From Lewinella sp050633125 (GTDB lineage: Bacteria > Bacteroidota > Bacteroidia > Chitinophagales > Saprospiraceae), in NCBI RefSeq assembly GCF_050633125.1, contig NZ_JBOEFX010000021.1, forward strand, positions 124,001-188,000: a stretch of DNA of 64,000 nt, in the 5' to 3' direction. Made by a program: the position numbers and the translations under genes. Below are positions 16,654 to 26,900 of this stretch, one piece after another (position 1 is the first letter of the stretch; every line of letters starts with the position of its first letter). The notes beneath the pieces are model-generated. The model saw nothing but the letters and a program-made list of their open reading frames with translations. It was not told the origin of the DNA and ran no database searches.

Positions 16654-17127
16654 CTAAACCATATTGGCCAGCATCACCAGCGCTTCCTCTTCGAGTTCGC
16701 GCATTTGCTGTGCTTCTTCTTCAGTCTTATCTCCGAAGCCACAAAGGTGTAACACGCCGTGTATGATGACGCGCTGAAGCTCAGTAAGAAATGGGAGGCC
16801 AAGTTCTGTAGCATTTTCTGCTACGCGGTCAGTGCTAATATAAAGATCACCACTGACAACAGGGGGATCAGCGTAAGGAAAGGTGATAATGTCTGTGAGG
16901 GTATCATGATCCAGGTACTCCACATTGAGTTGATGGAGGTATACATCACTACAAAAGATATACTGAAGCTGCCCTAGCACACCCTTGTGATATTGAATAA
17001 CGCGCTCTATCCATAGGGTTAGCACAGTGAAGTCGGGCATAGGCTGCTCAACATCCTCTACATGAAAAGAGATTTCCGGTTCCAGTGCTGCGTCTGAAGG
17101 AAAAGTGGGGAAAAGAGAATCTGACAA
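16654..17127 (-). CDS. ybeY: endoribonuclease YbeY, rRNA maturation
   Basis: A 157-residue YbeY (UPF0054) protein, a metal-dependent RNase that helps mature 16S rRNA and monitor ribosome quality. The metal motif is HGVLHLCGFGD with His123, His127 and, where most bacteria have a third His, Asp133. This His-to-Asp form, followed by KTEEE, is in my experience common in Bacteroidota, so I regard the protein as functional. The N-terminal SDVYLHQLN and ITFPYAD segments are also family-typical. It starts 11 bp downstream of the RsbW-like kinase gene on the same strand. Confidence 0.9.
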   Translation of the reverse strand: MSDSLFPTFPSDAALEPEISFHVEDVEQPMPDFTVLTLWIERVIQYHKGVLGQLQYIFCSDVYLHQLNVEYLDHDTLTDIITFPYADPPVVSGDLYISTDRVAENATELGLPFLTELQRVIIHGVLHLCGFGDKTEEEAQQMRELEEEALVMLANMV

Positions 17128-17138
17128 GTGAAAAGTAC

Positions 17139-17552
17139 TTAGAGCTTGAATTGCATTTCTACGGTACGTCCGCCGTTACGGTAGGCGATTTTATCGGATA
17201 AGTGCTGCATGAGAAATACGCCTCGGCCGCCACACTTACATATATTTTCTTCTTTGGTTGGATCTGGAACCTGTTTATAATCGAAGCCACAACCCTCATC
17301 GGACACCTGAATAGCTAATTTGTCTTTAGCTTCTCTCAGACTGATGGAAACTTTCTTGTTACTGTCTTCGCAATTTCCGTGGATAATTGCATTATTGACT
17401 GCTTCTGTAAGGCTAATGAGAATATTGCCGTGTTGATCATCATTGAGGCGGTAACGTCTTACGAGCTTGGTAACAAATAGCTCTACTTTTGCAATGCTCT
17501 TGGCTTCAGATGATAATCTAAGCATGAATGGTTGTGTACTAGTCTTCGTCAT
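17139..17552 (-). CDS. RsbW-like ATP-binding serine kinase / anti-sigma regulator
   Basis: A 137-residue stand-alone HATPase_c domain of the RsbW/SpoIIAB type. N box: LISLTEAVNNAIIHGN near 46-61. G1 box: VSDEGCGFD near 88-96. G2 box: GGRGVFLMQHL near 112-122. Such proteins phosphorylate anti-anti-sigma partners or bind sigma factors; no partner gene is adjacent, so the target is unknown. A cluster of cysteines (NICKCGG) sits just before the G2 box. It is probably transcribed with ybeY. Confidence 0.85.
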   Translation of the reverse strand: MTKTSTQPFMLRLSSEAKSIAKVELFVTKLVRRYRLNDDQHGNILISLTEAVNNAIIHGNCEDSNKKVSISLREAKDKLAIQVSDEGCGFDYKQVPDPTKEENICKCGGRGVFLMQHLSDKIAYRNGGRTVEMQFKL

Positions 17553-17748
17553 ATATCGATTAATATAAGAAAAAATTGACTAAAATGCAAGGCCTCATAA
17601 ACGAAGACCAGCATTGTTAAGACGTCATTTGGAGTACGGGGTCACAATAGAGTAAGGCATCAATCGGATAACAAATGTAAGGGATGTAAAGCAGTTTGTC
17701 AATAGCTGTACACCCCTTATTGTCATTTTTACAAAAAGATGCTTTAGC

Positions 17749-20700
17749 TTAATTCGCCCGCAAGCTCTTGAAGTACTCGTCTACGAGGTACTTATAATAA
17801 GGTTTCAGAGAAGGTGAAACCGTTTTAAACATATCTATTTCTGCTTCCCGCTTTTTCAGATATTCCTGAAGGGAAGGAGGCAGCTCCCGCTCCCGCTGGC
17901 GGGCGGTATCTGACTTACGTCTTTCGTCCTGATCTTGCTGGCGTTCGGCTTTTTCGTGTTCCAGTAGCCGTGACATGATTTCTTGCTGGCGCTGCATCAT
18001 TTCATTGGTCAAGCGCTTATTTACGAGGTCTTCCTCGCTGCGATCCATCTCGTCGATCAGCTCTTGGAGTTTCTGGTCTGTCCCGTTACCTTGTTGCTGA
18101 CGTTCAGCTTGCTTCTTACGCAAGGCATTGCGTAAAGCAGCTTGCTTGGCGGCCATTTGTGCATATTCTTTACTAGACACCCCCTCCCCTTTCTCCAGCG
18201 CATTTTTCATACGTTGTAGTCCTTCGTTGATGGATTGCTGACCAGGGCTCATCTTGTCGCCAGGTTTATTACCTTGTTTGCCCTGGCCTTGTCCGCCGGG
18301 GTTGTCACACATTTGGTCGCCGGCCATCATGCCTGACATTTGTTGTTGCATCTGGTTCATCACTTCACTCAGCATCAGTGCCAAGTCGTTGACGTTGGTC
18401 ATCGTACGTTGCTGGTGCTCAGAAGCCTGTGGCACGCGGCGCTCTTCCAGTTCTTTTACGCTCGCGCGCATGTTGCTGCGGATTTCGGTCACCTTTTCCG
18501 TCACAAATGACTCGATTTGATAAACCCGCTTACTCAACGCGTGCAGGCTATCCTGAATTAGGCGGAAGTCATCCTTTAGCTTAAACTGGTCCTGTACCAG
18601 CTCCACATAACGTGGGGTATTGATGCCAGCGCGCTCAAAATTATCGATCAAATCTTCCTGGTCAAAAGATAGGCCTACGAGGTTTTCGAGCAATTGGCGC
18701 AAAGCCTGCATATCCTCTTCCATTTGCTCTTGCTGCTCGCCTTGCATCTGCTGCTGCATCATACTGGCCATGCTCTTCATCTTCTGGCCCGCTTTTTTTT
18801 GCGACTCGCTGGCGCCACTGTTCTCTTGCTTTTCCAGTTGCTCCTGACTCTCTTCCATATCTTCCTCAATACTCTCCGACTGCTCCTCAAAGTCACCCAT
18901 CTCAGTGGGTTTCTCCAGCTCCTCGTTTTTCTTCTCCATCTCCTCCATCTTCTCCTGAATCTCTTCAAACTTCTCGCTGATCTCTTCCTGCTTTTCTTGC
19001 AGTTCCTCTTGCGACTTTTCGCCGCTTTCGGTCTCTTCAGCAAGTTGTTCCTGCTCCTCAGCGAGTTTTTCCAGTTCGTCGATGGTCTCCATCATATCCT
19101 GTTCCAGCTCCAGTTGCTTGTACATTTCCAGCATCCGGTCCAGTTCCATTTCCATCTCTTCATCGCTCATCTCCATCTCCTCCATCATCTCCAGAGCCTG
19201 GTCTTTATCCATTTCCTGAAGCAGCTCTTCAATCTGCTTCATCAACTCCTGCATCTCTTCACTCAGCGATTCTTCAAACATCTCTTGCAGGCGTTCCTGC
19301 TTTTCCTGCAGGCGTTCTTCCTGTGGCGAAAGCTCTTCTTGTTTTTGGATGTTCTCTTCAAACTTTTGCTGGGCTTCCTGGATCTGTTGCTGCAACTCTT
19401 TCTGGCGCTCTAGCATTTTTTCCAGTTCCTTACGATCCTGCCAGTCCATTTCTTTTTCCTGAAGCATCTGCTCACGCATCTCCTTCATTTTATCCTGAAT
19501 AGCTTTAGATTCTTTCAAGGCTGCTTCCAGGTCTTCTTTGATCTGCTCTTCGTTTTCTTCAATCTGAGCAGCGATCTCATCTTCTGTAGGTACGGCATAA
19601 CTCATCAGGTTGGTACGGGCAGATTTACGACCGTTTACACCATCATTATCCAACACTTCAAAGTAGTAAACCACGTTGTCTCCTGGCTTGAGGCCAAGTT
19701 CCCGTAGGTCAAAAGTATAATCGTAGCGTAGTGCTTTACCCTTGGTAATTGCCAGTGGTACACTGACGGGCTCCTTGGCCGCACCTTCGAGATCACTAAT
19801 GGTGTAGTGGAAATTCAAACTGGTCAATCCGTAATCATCAGACGCTTCTCCCACGAAATACATCAGCTTGTTATAACTGCTATCCTGAAAAGCTTCCACC
19901 CCGATTTCTGGATAGAGGTCAGGAATCACACTGAGGCTGTAACCGATAGAGTCGGCATTAGGCAGCAAAGCATTCGACACATACAGGCGGTAAGTAAGAT
20001 CGCGTAATGCGCGCTTTTCCAGCGTAAACAGGTCGTCATCAAAACGGCGGGCTTCCTTGATTTCCTGGTCGTCGGAGAAGGCGATGCTTAAGTCGTCTGT
20101 GTGTTGAGCATTAAAAACCCAATTAATCGTCGTCCCCACAGGTACGTTCAGATCACCAATATTGTCGAGCTTTTCGTTACGACGCTGCAAATAAGCAGGG
20201 TAGTTAAGCTGCACTTCAAAACTCGCGATATTAGGCTTTTTCAAAACCTCCAACGTAAATTCTTCGGAGCTTACGCCTCCGGCATACAAGCGGAAGCGGG
20301 TATCTTTTTGCACATTGCTAAAGCGGTGCGAAAATTTATTGATCGACTCTTTGGTCAGGCGATACTGGTAATTGTCTACTTCAATGTAAGCCTCATTGGG
20401 AAACTGCTCTCCATCTATTTCAATACTCAGCGGGAAATCACCAAATTGTACCACCGATAGGTCATCAGCCAGTAGATTAAAGCGGAAAGGTGCGGGGCGT
20501 TCAAATTCTTGCCCGTTGCGAATGAGGCGGCGGGTAGAATCTTTGATCATGCTGGGTGCGGCAAACAACAAGACAACAAGTAGCAATAATGGCGGCAAGG
20601 CATACTTGAGGTACTGGCGGTTATTGTTGAGATCAATAGCTGAACGGAAAGGTACCGGACTAATCTCTTCGGTCTTCTGGTTGATACTGGCCATGATCAG

Positions 20701-21096
20701 GGCCTTGTTCTCGGCAGTATCTGCCTGGTGGCGCAGTTGTAGTACGTTGAGTAACTTGTCTTTTACATTACTGAAATGGTCGCCAATAATCTGAGCGGCC
20801 TGCTCATGAGAGATGACTTTGCCCAGATGGAAATAAGCCATCAAAGGCCGCACCACCCAAATACCCAAAGCGAGTAAGCTAGTGCCAACAAAACCAAAGA
20901 ACAAGAGTTTCCTTCCGCCTTTGCCGAAATAGAAAAAATTCTCCATCAAGCTCACCGCTAAAAACAGCAATAAGATAGCTCCTACGCTATACAGTGCCCC
21001 TCGAATCAATTGATTCAGGTAGTACTTCCGGATAAACTGATCTAATTTTTCTACCAGTAACTGGTAATTATCTTTGGCCGCCATTTCTTTTTGCAT
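17749..21096 (-). CDS. DUF4175 membrane protein with very long coiled coil
   Basis: A 1,115-residue protein of the large DUF4175 type found in Bacteroidota. Order: two adjacent membrane helices (near residues 32-50 and 64-82), a third hydrophobic segment near 165-185, and a beta-rich periplasmic-like region to about 490. Then comes some 320 residues of uninterrupted Glu/Gln/Met/Leu-rich coiled coil (for example EMMEEMEMSDEEMEMELD), a second helical region, a short Gly/Gln-rich linker (GGQGQGKQGNKPGDK), and a helical tail. Function is unknown; an envelope or scaffold role is only a guess. A TTG at 21132 lies inside a -7 box, so I start at ATG 21096; ATG 21084 is also possible. Confidence 0.85.
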   Translation of the reverse strand: MQKEMAAKDNYQLLVEKLDQFIRKYYLNQLIRGALYSVGAILLLFLAVSLMENFFYFGKGGRKLLFFGFVGTSLLALGIWVVRPLMAYFHLGKVISHEQAAQIIGDHFSNVKDKLLNVLQLRHQADTAENKALIMASINQKTEEISPVPFRSAIDLNNNRQYLKYALPPLLLLVVLLFAAPSMIKDSTRRLIRNGQEFERPAPFRFNLLADDLSVVQFGDFPLSIEIDGEQFPNEAYIEVDNYQYRLTKESINKFSHRFSNVQKDTRFRLYAGGVSSEEFTLEVLKKPNIASFEVQLNYPAYLQRRNEKLDNIGDLNVPVGTTINWVFNAQHTDDLSIAFSDDQEIKEARRFDDDLFTLEKRALRDLTYRLYVSNALLPNADSIGYSLSVIPDLYPEIGVEAFQDSSYNKLMYFVGEASDDYGLTSLNFHYTISDLEGAAKEPVSVPLAITKGKALRYDYTFDLRELGLKPGDNVVYYFEVLDNDGVNGRKSARTNLMSYAVPTEDEIAAQIEENEEQIKEDLEAALKESKAIQDKMKEMREQMLQEKEMDWQDRKELEKMLERQKELQQQIQEAQQKFEENIQKQEELSPQEERLQEKQERLQEMFEESLSEEMQELMKQIEELLQEMDKDQALEMMEEMEMSDEEMEMELDRMLEMYKQLELEQDMMETIDELEKLAEEQEQLAEETESGEKSQEELQEKQEEISEKFEEIQEKMEEMEKKNEELEKPTEMGDFEEQSESIEEDMEESQEQLEKQENSGASESQKKAGQKMKSMASMMQQQMQGEQQEQMEEDMQALRQLLENLVGLSFDQEDLIDNFERAGINTPRYVELVQDQFKLKDDFRLIQDSLHALSKRVYQIESFVTEKVTEIRSNMRASVKELEERRVPQASEHQQRTMTNVNDLALMLSEVMNQMQQQMSGMMAGDQMCDNPGGQGQGKQGNKPGDKMSPGQQSINEGLQRMKNALEKGEGVSSKEYAQMAAKQAALRNALRKKQAERQQQGNGTDQKLQELIDEMDRSEEDLVNKRLTNEMMQRQQEIMSRLLEHEKAERQQDQDERRKSDTARQRERELPPSLQEYLKKREAEIDMFKTVSPSLKPYYKYLVDEYFKSLRAN

Positions 21097-21129
21097 TACT
21101 TGTTCGCACGTCGCTATATCTACAACTTT

Positions 21130-21137
21130 CAAATATA
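21130..21137 (-). promoter_or_regulatory. Bacteroidota -7 box TATATTTG (minus strand)
   Basis: An exact TAnnTTTG match read on the minus strand, 34 nt before ATG 21096 of the DUF4175 gene. It overlaps the TTG that opens the longest frame and so rules that start out. Confidence 0.55.
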
Positions 21138-21263
21138 CGCTTTAGTACACGCAATAGTTGCTTTAGCATAGCGGAAATCAGGGAAGAACCGGGTATTGTG
21201 CAGTGAATGACCGAATAGTGACGGTTTTCGGGCTATAGCGGCCTTGGCATTGCTGAGCCAAGA

Positions 21264-21614
21264 CTAGTCCTGTCCCTTGTTTTCTTCCACCCGAAAGGCA
21301 ACCATCCGTTTGATCAGGTCAAAAGGGATATTCTGATCCAGCGGAAATTGTACAGAACCTTTGCCTTGCTTGAATTTAGCCAAGTCTTCGGCAAATGCTT
21401 CGTGCCCGGATGGGGTAGCATAGAAACCAAGGTGTGTCTTGTAACCAGCAAAATAAACGAGCGGCTTACCATTGGTTTTGTATGCGGGCATGCCGTAAGC
21501 GATGGTTTCGATAGCACCAGGGGCAGTATCCTTGATTAGTTGCTGGACTTTTTGGAGGATTTCTTGTGTTTCCTGCGGAAATTTCAAGATATACTGATCG
21601 ACTTTACTGCTCAT
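21264..21614 (-). CDS. DUF1801 (YdhG-like) protein
   Basis: A 116-residue cytoplasmic protein matching DUF1801: an N-terminal helical segment YILKFPQETQEILQKVQQLI, the AYGMPAYKTNGKPLVYFAGYK block, then LGFYATPSGHEAF and a closing GSVQFPLDQNIPFDLIKRMV. The fold is related to YdhG and frataxin-like CyaY proteins. Some members have been proposed to handle iron, but no ligand is shown here. It stands alone between the DUF4175 and potassium-channel genes. Confidence 0.85.
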   Translation of the reverse strand: MSSKVDQYILKFPQETQEILQKVQQLIKDTAPGAIETIAYGMPAYKTNGKPLVYFAGYKTHLGFYATPSGHEAFAEDLAKFKQGKGSVQFPLDQNIPFDLIKRMVAFRVEENKGQD

Positions 21615-21721
21615 AATTTAATTGAATTTTTGGAGTTTGTTTGGGATACTAAGCTCTGTACCCTTTACTCAAAGGGCACGAAGCGGCTCGTACTTCTAGA
21701 CGGGCTTTGGCAAAGTCTAAC

Positions 21722-22681
21722 TTACTCCAGGAATTCAAACTCGTGGATCGCATCAAGATCCAGTACCGTTTTCCCGGAACGTGGATAATACATGGGCAGG
21801 TAGCGAGCATTCCACCGAATTTCTCGGCAAGTATAGGAACTACTGACGTGAATTCTTTGTCCAAACGACTCGTCAAAACCTTCAATAAAGATAATTACTT
21901 CGGCCTGCTGGCGAGTAAAATCTTTCGGCTCCCAACCTAGAATGGGGCTCTTTTTGTCAATAACATGAACGATCGTCCAGTTTAACGGCAATAAATTCAC
22001 CTGGTCTCGCTCTAGGGGCAGCGTAAAAAAACGCCGTGTAGAGTGTTTCGAGTCGTCTTCTTCCACCCAAGAAAGAATGACGCTAGCGCGTAGGTTGATA
22101 ATCCGACTTTTTCGCAAATTGGCAATTCTGAACTGAAAGCTCATTTGCTCGGTTCCTCGATACGGAGAAATCAGCGCATCCTTGCTAAAAATGAGTTGAG
22201 ATTGCGCCTTTGAAAAACGGGCAAAGAAAAGCCCCGTAGCAAGTGCGGTAGAGATGAGGCCTACCAGCGCATCGGCCGAAGCCAGTAGATTGGCTCCTAC
22301 CCCCTGCGGATTGACCGCCCCGTAACCCACGGTGGTAAAGGTTTGCACACTAAAGAAAAAAGCTTCAGCCAAATCGTCAAGCCAATGGCTGGCGATCACG
22401 CCCGATAACTTTTCTACCCCAATTATGAGAAAGCCAATACCAAATAGAAAATTAACCGCAAGGTAATAGAGCACAACATACATAAAGAAGTGCGACCAAC
22501 TCATTTCCACCAGACTTTGATAAGCCGTCCATACCTGCTGCCCTTCCCTGATAATATTGTAGGACCCATCTTTATTGATCAACCGATCTGCGGAGTGCGT
22601 AATCTGGGTACCAAAGCCAGGATCCTGAAGCTCAGGGTTTCCCTTTGGGGTAGATTTGCGGTTGAATCCAGGAATATTCAT
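21722..22681 (-). CDS. KirBac-type inward-rectifier potassium channel
   Basis: A 319-residue two-helix potassium channel. TM1 lies near residues 65-88. The pore loop contains TFTTVGYGAVNP with the selectivity filter TVGYG at 117-121, and TM2 is near 130-153 (ASADALVGLISTALATGLFF). The rest is the Ig-like cytoplasmic domain of Kir channels (LIFSKDALISPYRG, QFRIANLR, NLRASVILSW). Domain order and length match KirBac channels. It passes K+ across the inner membrane, gated by ligands such as lipids in studied relatives. Confidence 0.93.
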   Translation of the reverse strand: MNIPGFNRKSTPKGNPELQDPGFGTQITHSADRLINKDGSYNIIREGQQVWTAYQSLVEMSWSHFFMYVVLYYLAVNFLFGIGFLIIGVEKLSGVIASHWLDDLAEAFFFSVQTFTTVGYGAVNPQGVGANLLASADALVGLISTALATGLFFARFSKAQSQLIFSKDALISPYRGTEQMSFQFRIANLRKSRIINLRASVILSWVEEDDSKHSTRRFFTLPLERDQVNLLPLNWTIVHVIDKKSPILGWEPKDFTRQQAEVIIFIEGFDESFGQRIHVSSSYTCREIRWNARYLPMYYPRSGKTVLDLDAIHEFEFLE

Positions 22682-22953
22682 GGTGCTGCGGATGGGTTTA
22701 GTAATCTTCGTCTCTGAGAACTTTATTGCTAAGATAGGCGTATCAAAACCGGAATCCTTTAGGGCTTTTGATATGCATGAAATACAAAATTGATCAGAGA
22801 ATCGTAATTTTAGGTCCTTTTACAGACGACACGGTACTTGCCAGAGATGAAACTATCTCTTTAGATCATCGTAATCTAATCTAACATACAACATACAAAA
22901 CTGTTTTTCTTTAATAGAAAACGGCTTTGTCAATATCGTAAAATCGTCTATCA

Positions 22954-23880
22954 ATGAGAGCTGAAATCGTTCTTGTTTATTTCTTAATGCTGTTTTGGGC
23001 TATTCCATTATCGTCGCAATCAACGGAAGTTGAAACGAATACTTCTCGAGGTGAAAGCTTCACGATGGTGGCTTTCGGGACCGGACAAACTACGGGCCAT
23101 ATAGCTACGCTTACGGTGACCAATAATACAGCAGCTGAAGTAAACGTAGCCCCTCAATCCTTTTTACTTCCCGCTCTACAGACCTACCAAAGCTATGTTG
23201 GGCGAATTCCGGCAGGTATAAGTATCCATGCAGGAGAGTCTGTAGAAATAGCCCTCACCGGTTTTTGTATAGATGTTCACAGTCCGCCAGTCCCATTGGG
23301 GCGAGCACTGCTTCCCGTCAAGGATTGGGTCCCTGTTGAAACTGAAAACCCAAGTCCTGGAACAGCCACAACAACAGTTTTACCCCGTGCACCACTGGCT
23401 GGTTTTAGCCTTTCTGATATTGGTTTTTTGAAAACACTACCTGAGTTCAAAACTCAACGCTCCAAGAAAGAAGCTGTACCCCGTATCACCTATCCTGGTT
23501 CCGAAATACCTATTGGTGGCAGTCTTTCTAAAATCACAGACATGGCCAAAATTGCTCCACTACTGGTTGCCATGGTGCAATCTATTGAAGCGGTCACTCC
23601 CATAATTCAAGAAGAACACACGACCCCTTTTCAGGGAGATTTGCTGAAAGAGCGCGAAGCCATCATCCAGCAAAGTGTGTGGATATTCATGGCGCAGTTG
23701 ACAGGCGCAAACTACACCCAGGAAGATTTTGCTGAAAAGGTTGTACAGGAACTACAGCAACGCACAGGTACTTTAGCTAACAGTTTACCACCAGCACAGC
23801 AAGCAAAATTAGAGGCCGGCATCAACAATTTCTGGACCGCTTTTTTAGCTACAGGCACTGCTGCCAAAGTATGGCAATAG
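22954..23880 (+). CDS. secreted protein of unknown function upstream of giant repeat protein
   Basis: A 308-residue exported protein with a signal peptide (residues 4-22, ending PLSSQS). The first 110 residues are beta-rich and Thr-rich (HIATLTVTNNTAAEVNV) and may form an Ig-like domain. Next is a Pro/Thr-rich linker and a helical C-terminal half (REAIIQQSVWIFMAQLTG, FAEKVVQELQQRTGTL). I recognise no family. The giant modular protein starts 54 bp downstream on the same strand, so the two are probably one operon and may work together at the cell surface. Confidence 0.75.
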   Translation: MRAEIVLVYFLMLFWAIPLSSQSTEVETNTSRGESFTMVAFGTGQTTGHIATLTVTNNTAAEVNVAPQSFLLPALQTYQSYVGRIPAGISIHAGESVEIALTGFCIDVHSPPVPLGRALLPVKDWVPVETENPSPGTATTTVLPRAPLAGFSLSDIGFLKTLPEFKTQRSKKEAVPRITYPGSEIPIGGSLSKITDMAKIAPLLVAMVQSIEAVTPIIQEEHTTPFQGDLLKEREAIIQQSVWIFMAQLTGANYTQEDFAEKVVQELQQRTGTLANSLPPAQQAKLEAGINNFWTAFLATGTAAKVWQ

Positions 23881-23934
23881 ATGACCGGGATTGAACCCGA
23901 CAGGCATTTTTCTTTTCCCTTTGATACGTACCCT

Positions 23935-26900
23935 ATGAGAATACACTACACCTTCATTTTACTATTTGTGTTGTTCAGCTACAGTTCGTTAGCAGCCCAA
24001 TCTGTTGACCAGCCGACAGACACCACCGGGATAAATGGCTATGAGCAAAACCCTTGGACCAGCATTGACCTTACCGGCCAGCGGATGAAGCCGGGGTTGC
24101 TGCAGTCTTCACAGGCTAACGAGACCAAAAGAAAAATACCTTTCTGGATTCCGCTAGGTGGCGGTATCCTCGGAGGAAGTGTCGTCACTTACATTCTTTT
24201 ACAGGAAGAAGAACCACAGGACACCATACCCATCATCGAACCAGAACCGGAGCCTGACTCTCTAGTGGTGAGGGATGATGCTTTTACCCTACCTTGCTTA
24301 CCTCCTTTTACAATCCGGCCATTACTGAATGATGAAGGGAGTGGTGTTTTCATCAGTGCTGTTGGATCTACTGGTGATGCTACGGTGGAACTATTTGGTA
24401 CAGATGCTTTAATCATTACTGATTTTGGACCAGCCGAGATGTTTACATTTTCGATTAGTGTAAGCGACTCCTTGGGTAATTCGGCAACCAATAACATCAC
24501 ACTTACGGTAGATCGTCCTGATATTTCAATTCAAGACGATGACTATAGCGCTCCTTTCAACACCTCCATTTCAGGCAATGTACTCGACAATGACCAAGGT
24601 AGTGGTATCCAGGTAATTGATTTCACCCCACCTGTAACAGGAGGGACTTTCGAACTTGGAGAAAATGGACTATTGACCTTTGTTCCATCTCCTGATTTTG
24701 TGGGTACTATTACGATTCCTTATACTATCGAAGATGATTGTGAACAGCAACTTTCTGCTACGATTACGATTACGATAGGTGCGCCCGATTGCGATTTTAC
24801 GGTCACACTCACTCCTGCTGCAGCCGATTGTGGTTTAGCCAACGGTACTATTAGCACCCTTGTGGCCCCGGCAAACGACTACACCTTTAATTGGTCAAAT
24901 GGTGCCGAAAGCCAGAGTCTCGAAAATTTACTGCCTGGCGATTATGAGGTCACTGTTACCAGTAACAGCGGTCTTTGTATCGACAGCATTGCAACTACGA
25001 TCATTGAAGCCCCTTTCACTTATATCGTTTCAGCTACCAGCGCAGCCGGAGACTGTACCGGCGAAGGAGAAATAACGCTTAACCTAGATGCTCCCGGAGC
25101 AGTACCACTCGTGACCACGATTAGTGGGCCCGAAGGAGATCAGCAATTTGTTTTACCAGCTGGGACGACGATGCTTAGTGATTCCATTAATCTTTTCCCT
25201 GGAGATTATACCATCATTGTCTATCCTCAAGATGCAGGAGATGGTTGTGCCCAGCAAACGATGGTGAACATTGCTGATAGTAGTGTTTTGCCCACACTGA
25301 GCAATGACAATTACACCACTCCCTTTCAGACTGCTGTGGGCGGTAACCTCCTTGACAATGATAGTGGAATGGCGATCACCATCACGGAAGCAGGAGATCC
25401 AGGCGAGGGTGTTTTGGACTATGGCGAAAACGGCAACTTTACCTATACACCACCAGCTAATTTTACCGGAATGGTTAGTTTCCCTTATTCTATCACCGAT
25501 ATATGTGGCAATACCTTAACCGGGACTGTAACCATTGAGATAGGTGCACCAGATTGTAATTTCAGCCTCTCTCTGGAGGCATTTCCTGCCGATTGTGGAA
25601 TAGCAAATGGAAGTATCAGCAGCAGTATTTCTCCGGAAGGAGCATACACTTACGCTTGGTCCAATGGCGCAGAGGAAAATCAAATTGAACAACTCGCCCC
25701 TGGAGAATACCAACTGACCGTAACCAGTAATGGCGGCCTTTGTAGCGAAGAATATTCGGCAACGGTTACCGAGATTCCTGGTAACTATATCAGCAATGTG
25801 AGTACTACACCTGGTAATTGTTTAGGCGGAGGCAATATTGAGCTAACATTAAATTCTCCGGCCGCAGGGCCACTTACGCTTGCTGTTACTAGTGCAGCAG
25901 GTACTGAAACCTTCAGTGTTGATGCAGGAACAATTTCCCTCAACACGCTGACCAACATCCCCGCTGGCAACTACACCCTTGGTGTATATCCTGAGATTGC
26001 GGGAAGTGCTTGTAGCCAGCTCAACAGTGTAACCGTTGGTAACAATACGCCTGCGATTTTGGCTAACAATGACTTTTACAACACGCCCTTCCAGACCGCT
26101 ATTGGTGGTAACCTGTTGATCAACGATCAAGGTCTGCAAATCGAAGTAATCTCCATTCAGGAAACTACGGGAGGTACTGTTGCATTCACTTCTGACGGAG
26201 CATTTACCTTTACTCCTGCCGATACCTTTACTGGTATGGGTGGTTTTTCTTACACTATACGCGATGCCTGTGGAGGAGAGGCTATTGCCAATGTGATGAT
26301 TGTTGTAGGAGCGCCCGATTGTGATTTTACTGTCGGTCTCAATGCACAGTCGGCCAATTGCGGATTCGACAATGGAGCTATCACCACCACAATAGAGCCC
26401 GCTGATGAACAGTATGTTTATGCTTGGTCAGAAGGCAGCAGCAGCAGTTCCTTAAGTAATATTGCTGCCGACCTTTACTCGCTTACCGTTACCAGTAATA
26501 GCGGCCTATGTAGCCAAAGCTACAGCATAATTGTCCCCCAATTGCCGGTCAATTACTTCACCACTACCACTACGACAGCGGGTACTTGCCTTGGCGGCGG
26601 TAATATTATGCTCGACCTCAGTGCCCCCGACGGTGGCCTGCTAAACGGCGTCCTTAATGGGCCCGACTTTATCCAAACAATCAGTCTTTCCAGTGGTATT
26701 AATAACCTTAATGAGCTTTTCAACTTGAGCGCGGGCAGTTATTCAATCACGCTTTATCCCGTAACAGCGGGGCCTTCTTGCAGCCAAAGTATCAGCTTGT
26801 TGATTCCCGATGAGACCCCGGCTTTGTCTGCGGCAAATGATAGTTACACCACCCCGTGGCAAACACCTGTTGGCGGCAATGTGCTAAACAACGACAGCGG

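Noticed and set aside
18694..19413. 239-codon open frame on the plus strand inside the DUF4175 gene, Leu/His-rich
   Set aside because: It is the complement of the Glu/Gln/Met-rich coiled coil, whose codons seldom give stops on the other strand. Composition is not that of a real membrane protein.
23881..23905. Sequence CGGGATTGAACCCG resembling the T-arm of a tRNA on the minus strand
   Set aside because: No anticodon arm, D arm or acceptor stem can be drawn around it; the next 80 bases do not fold as a tRNA.
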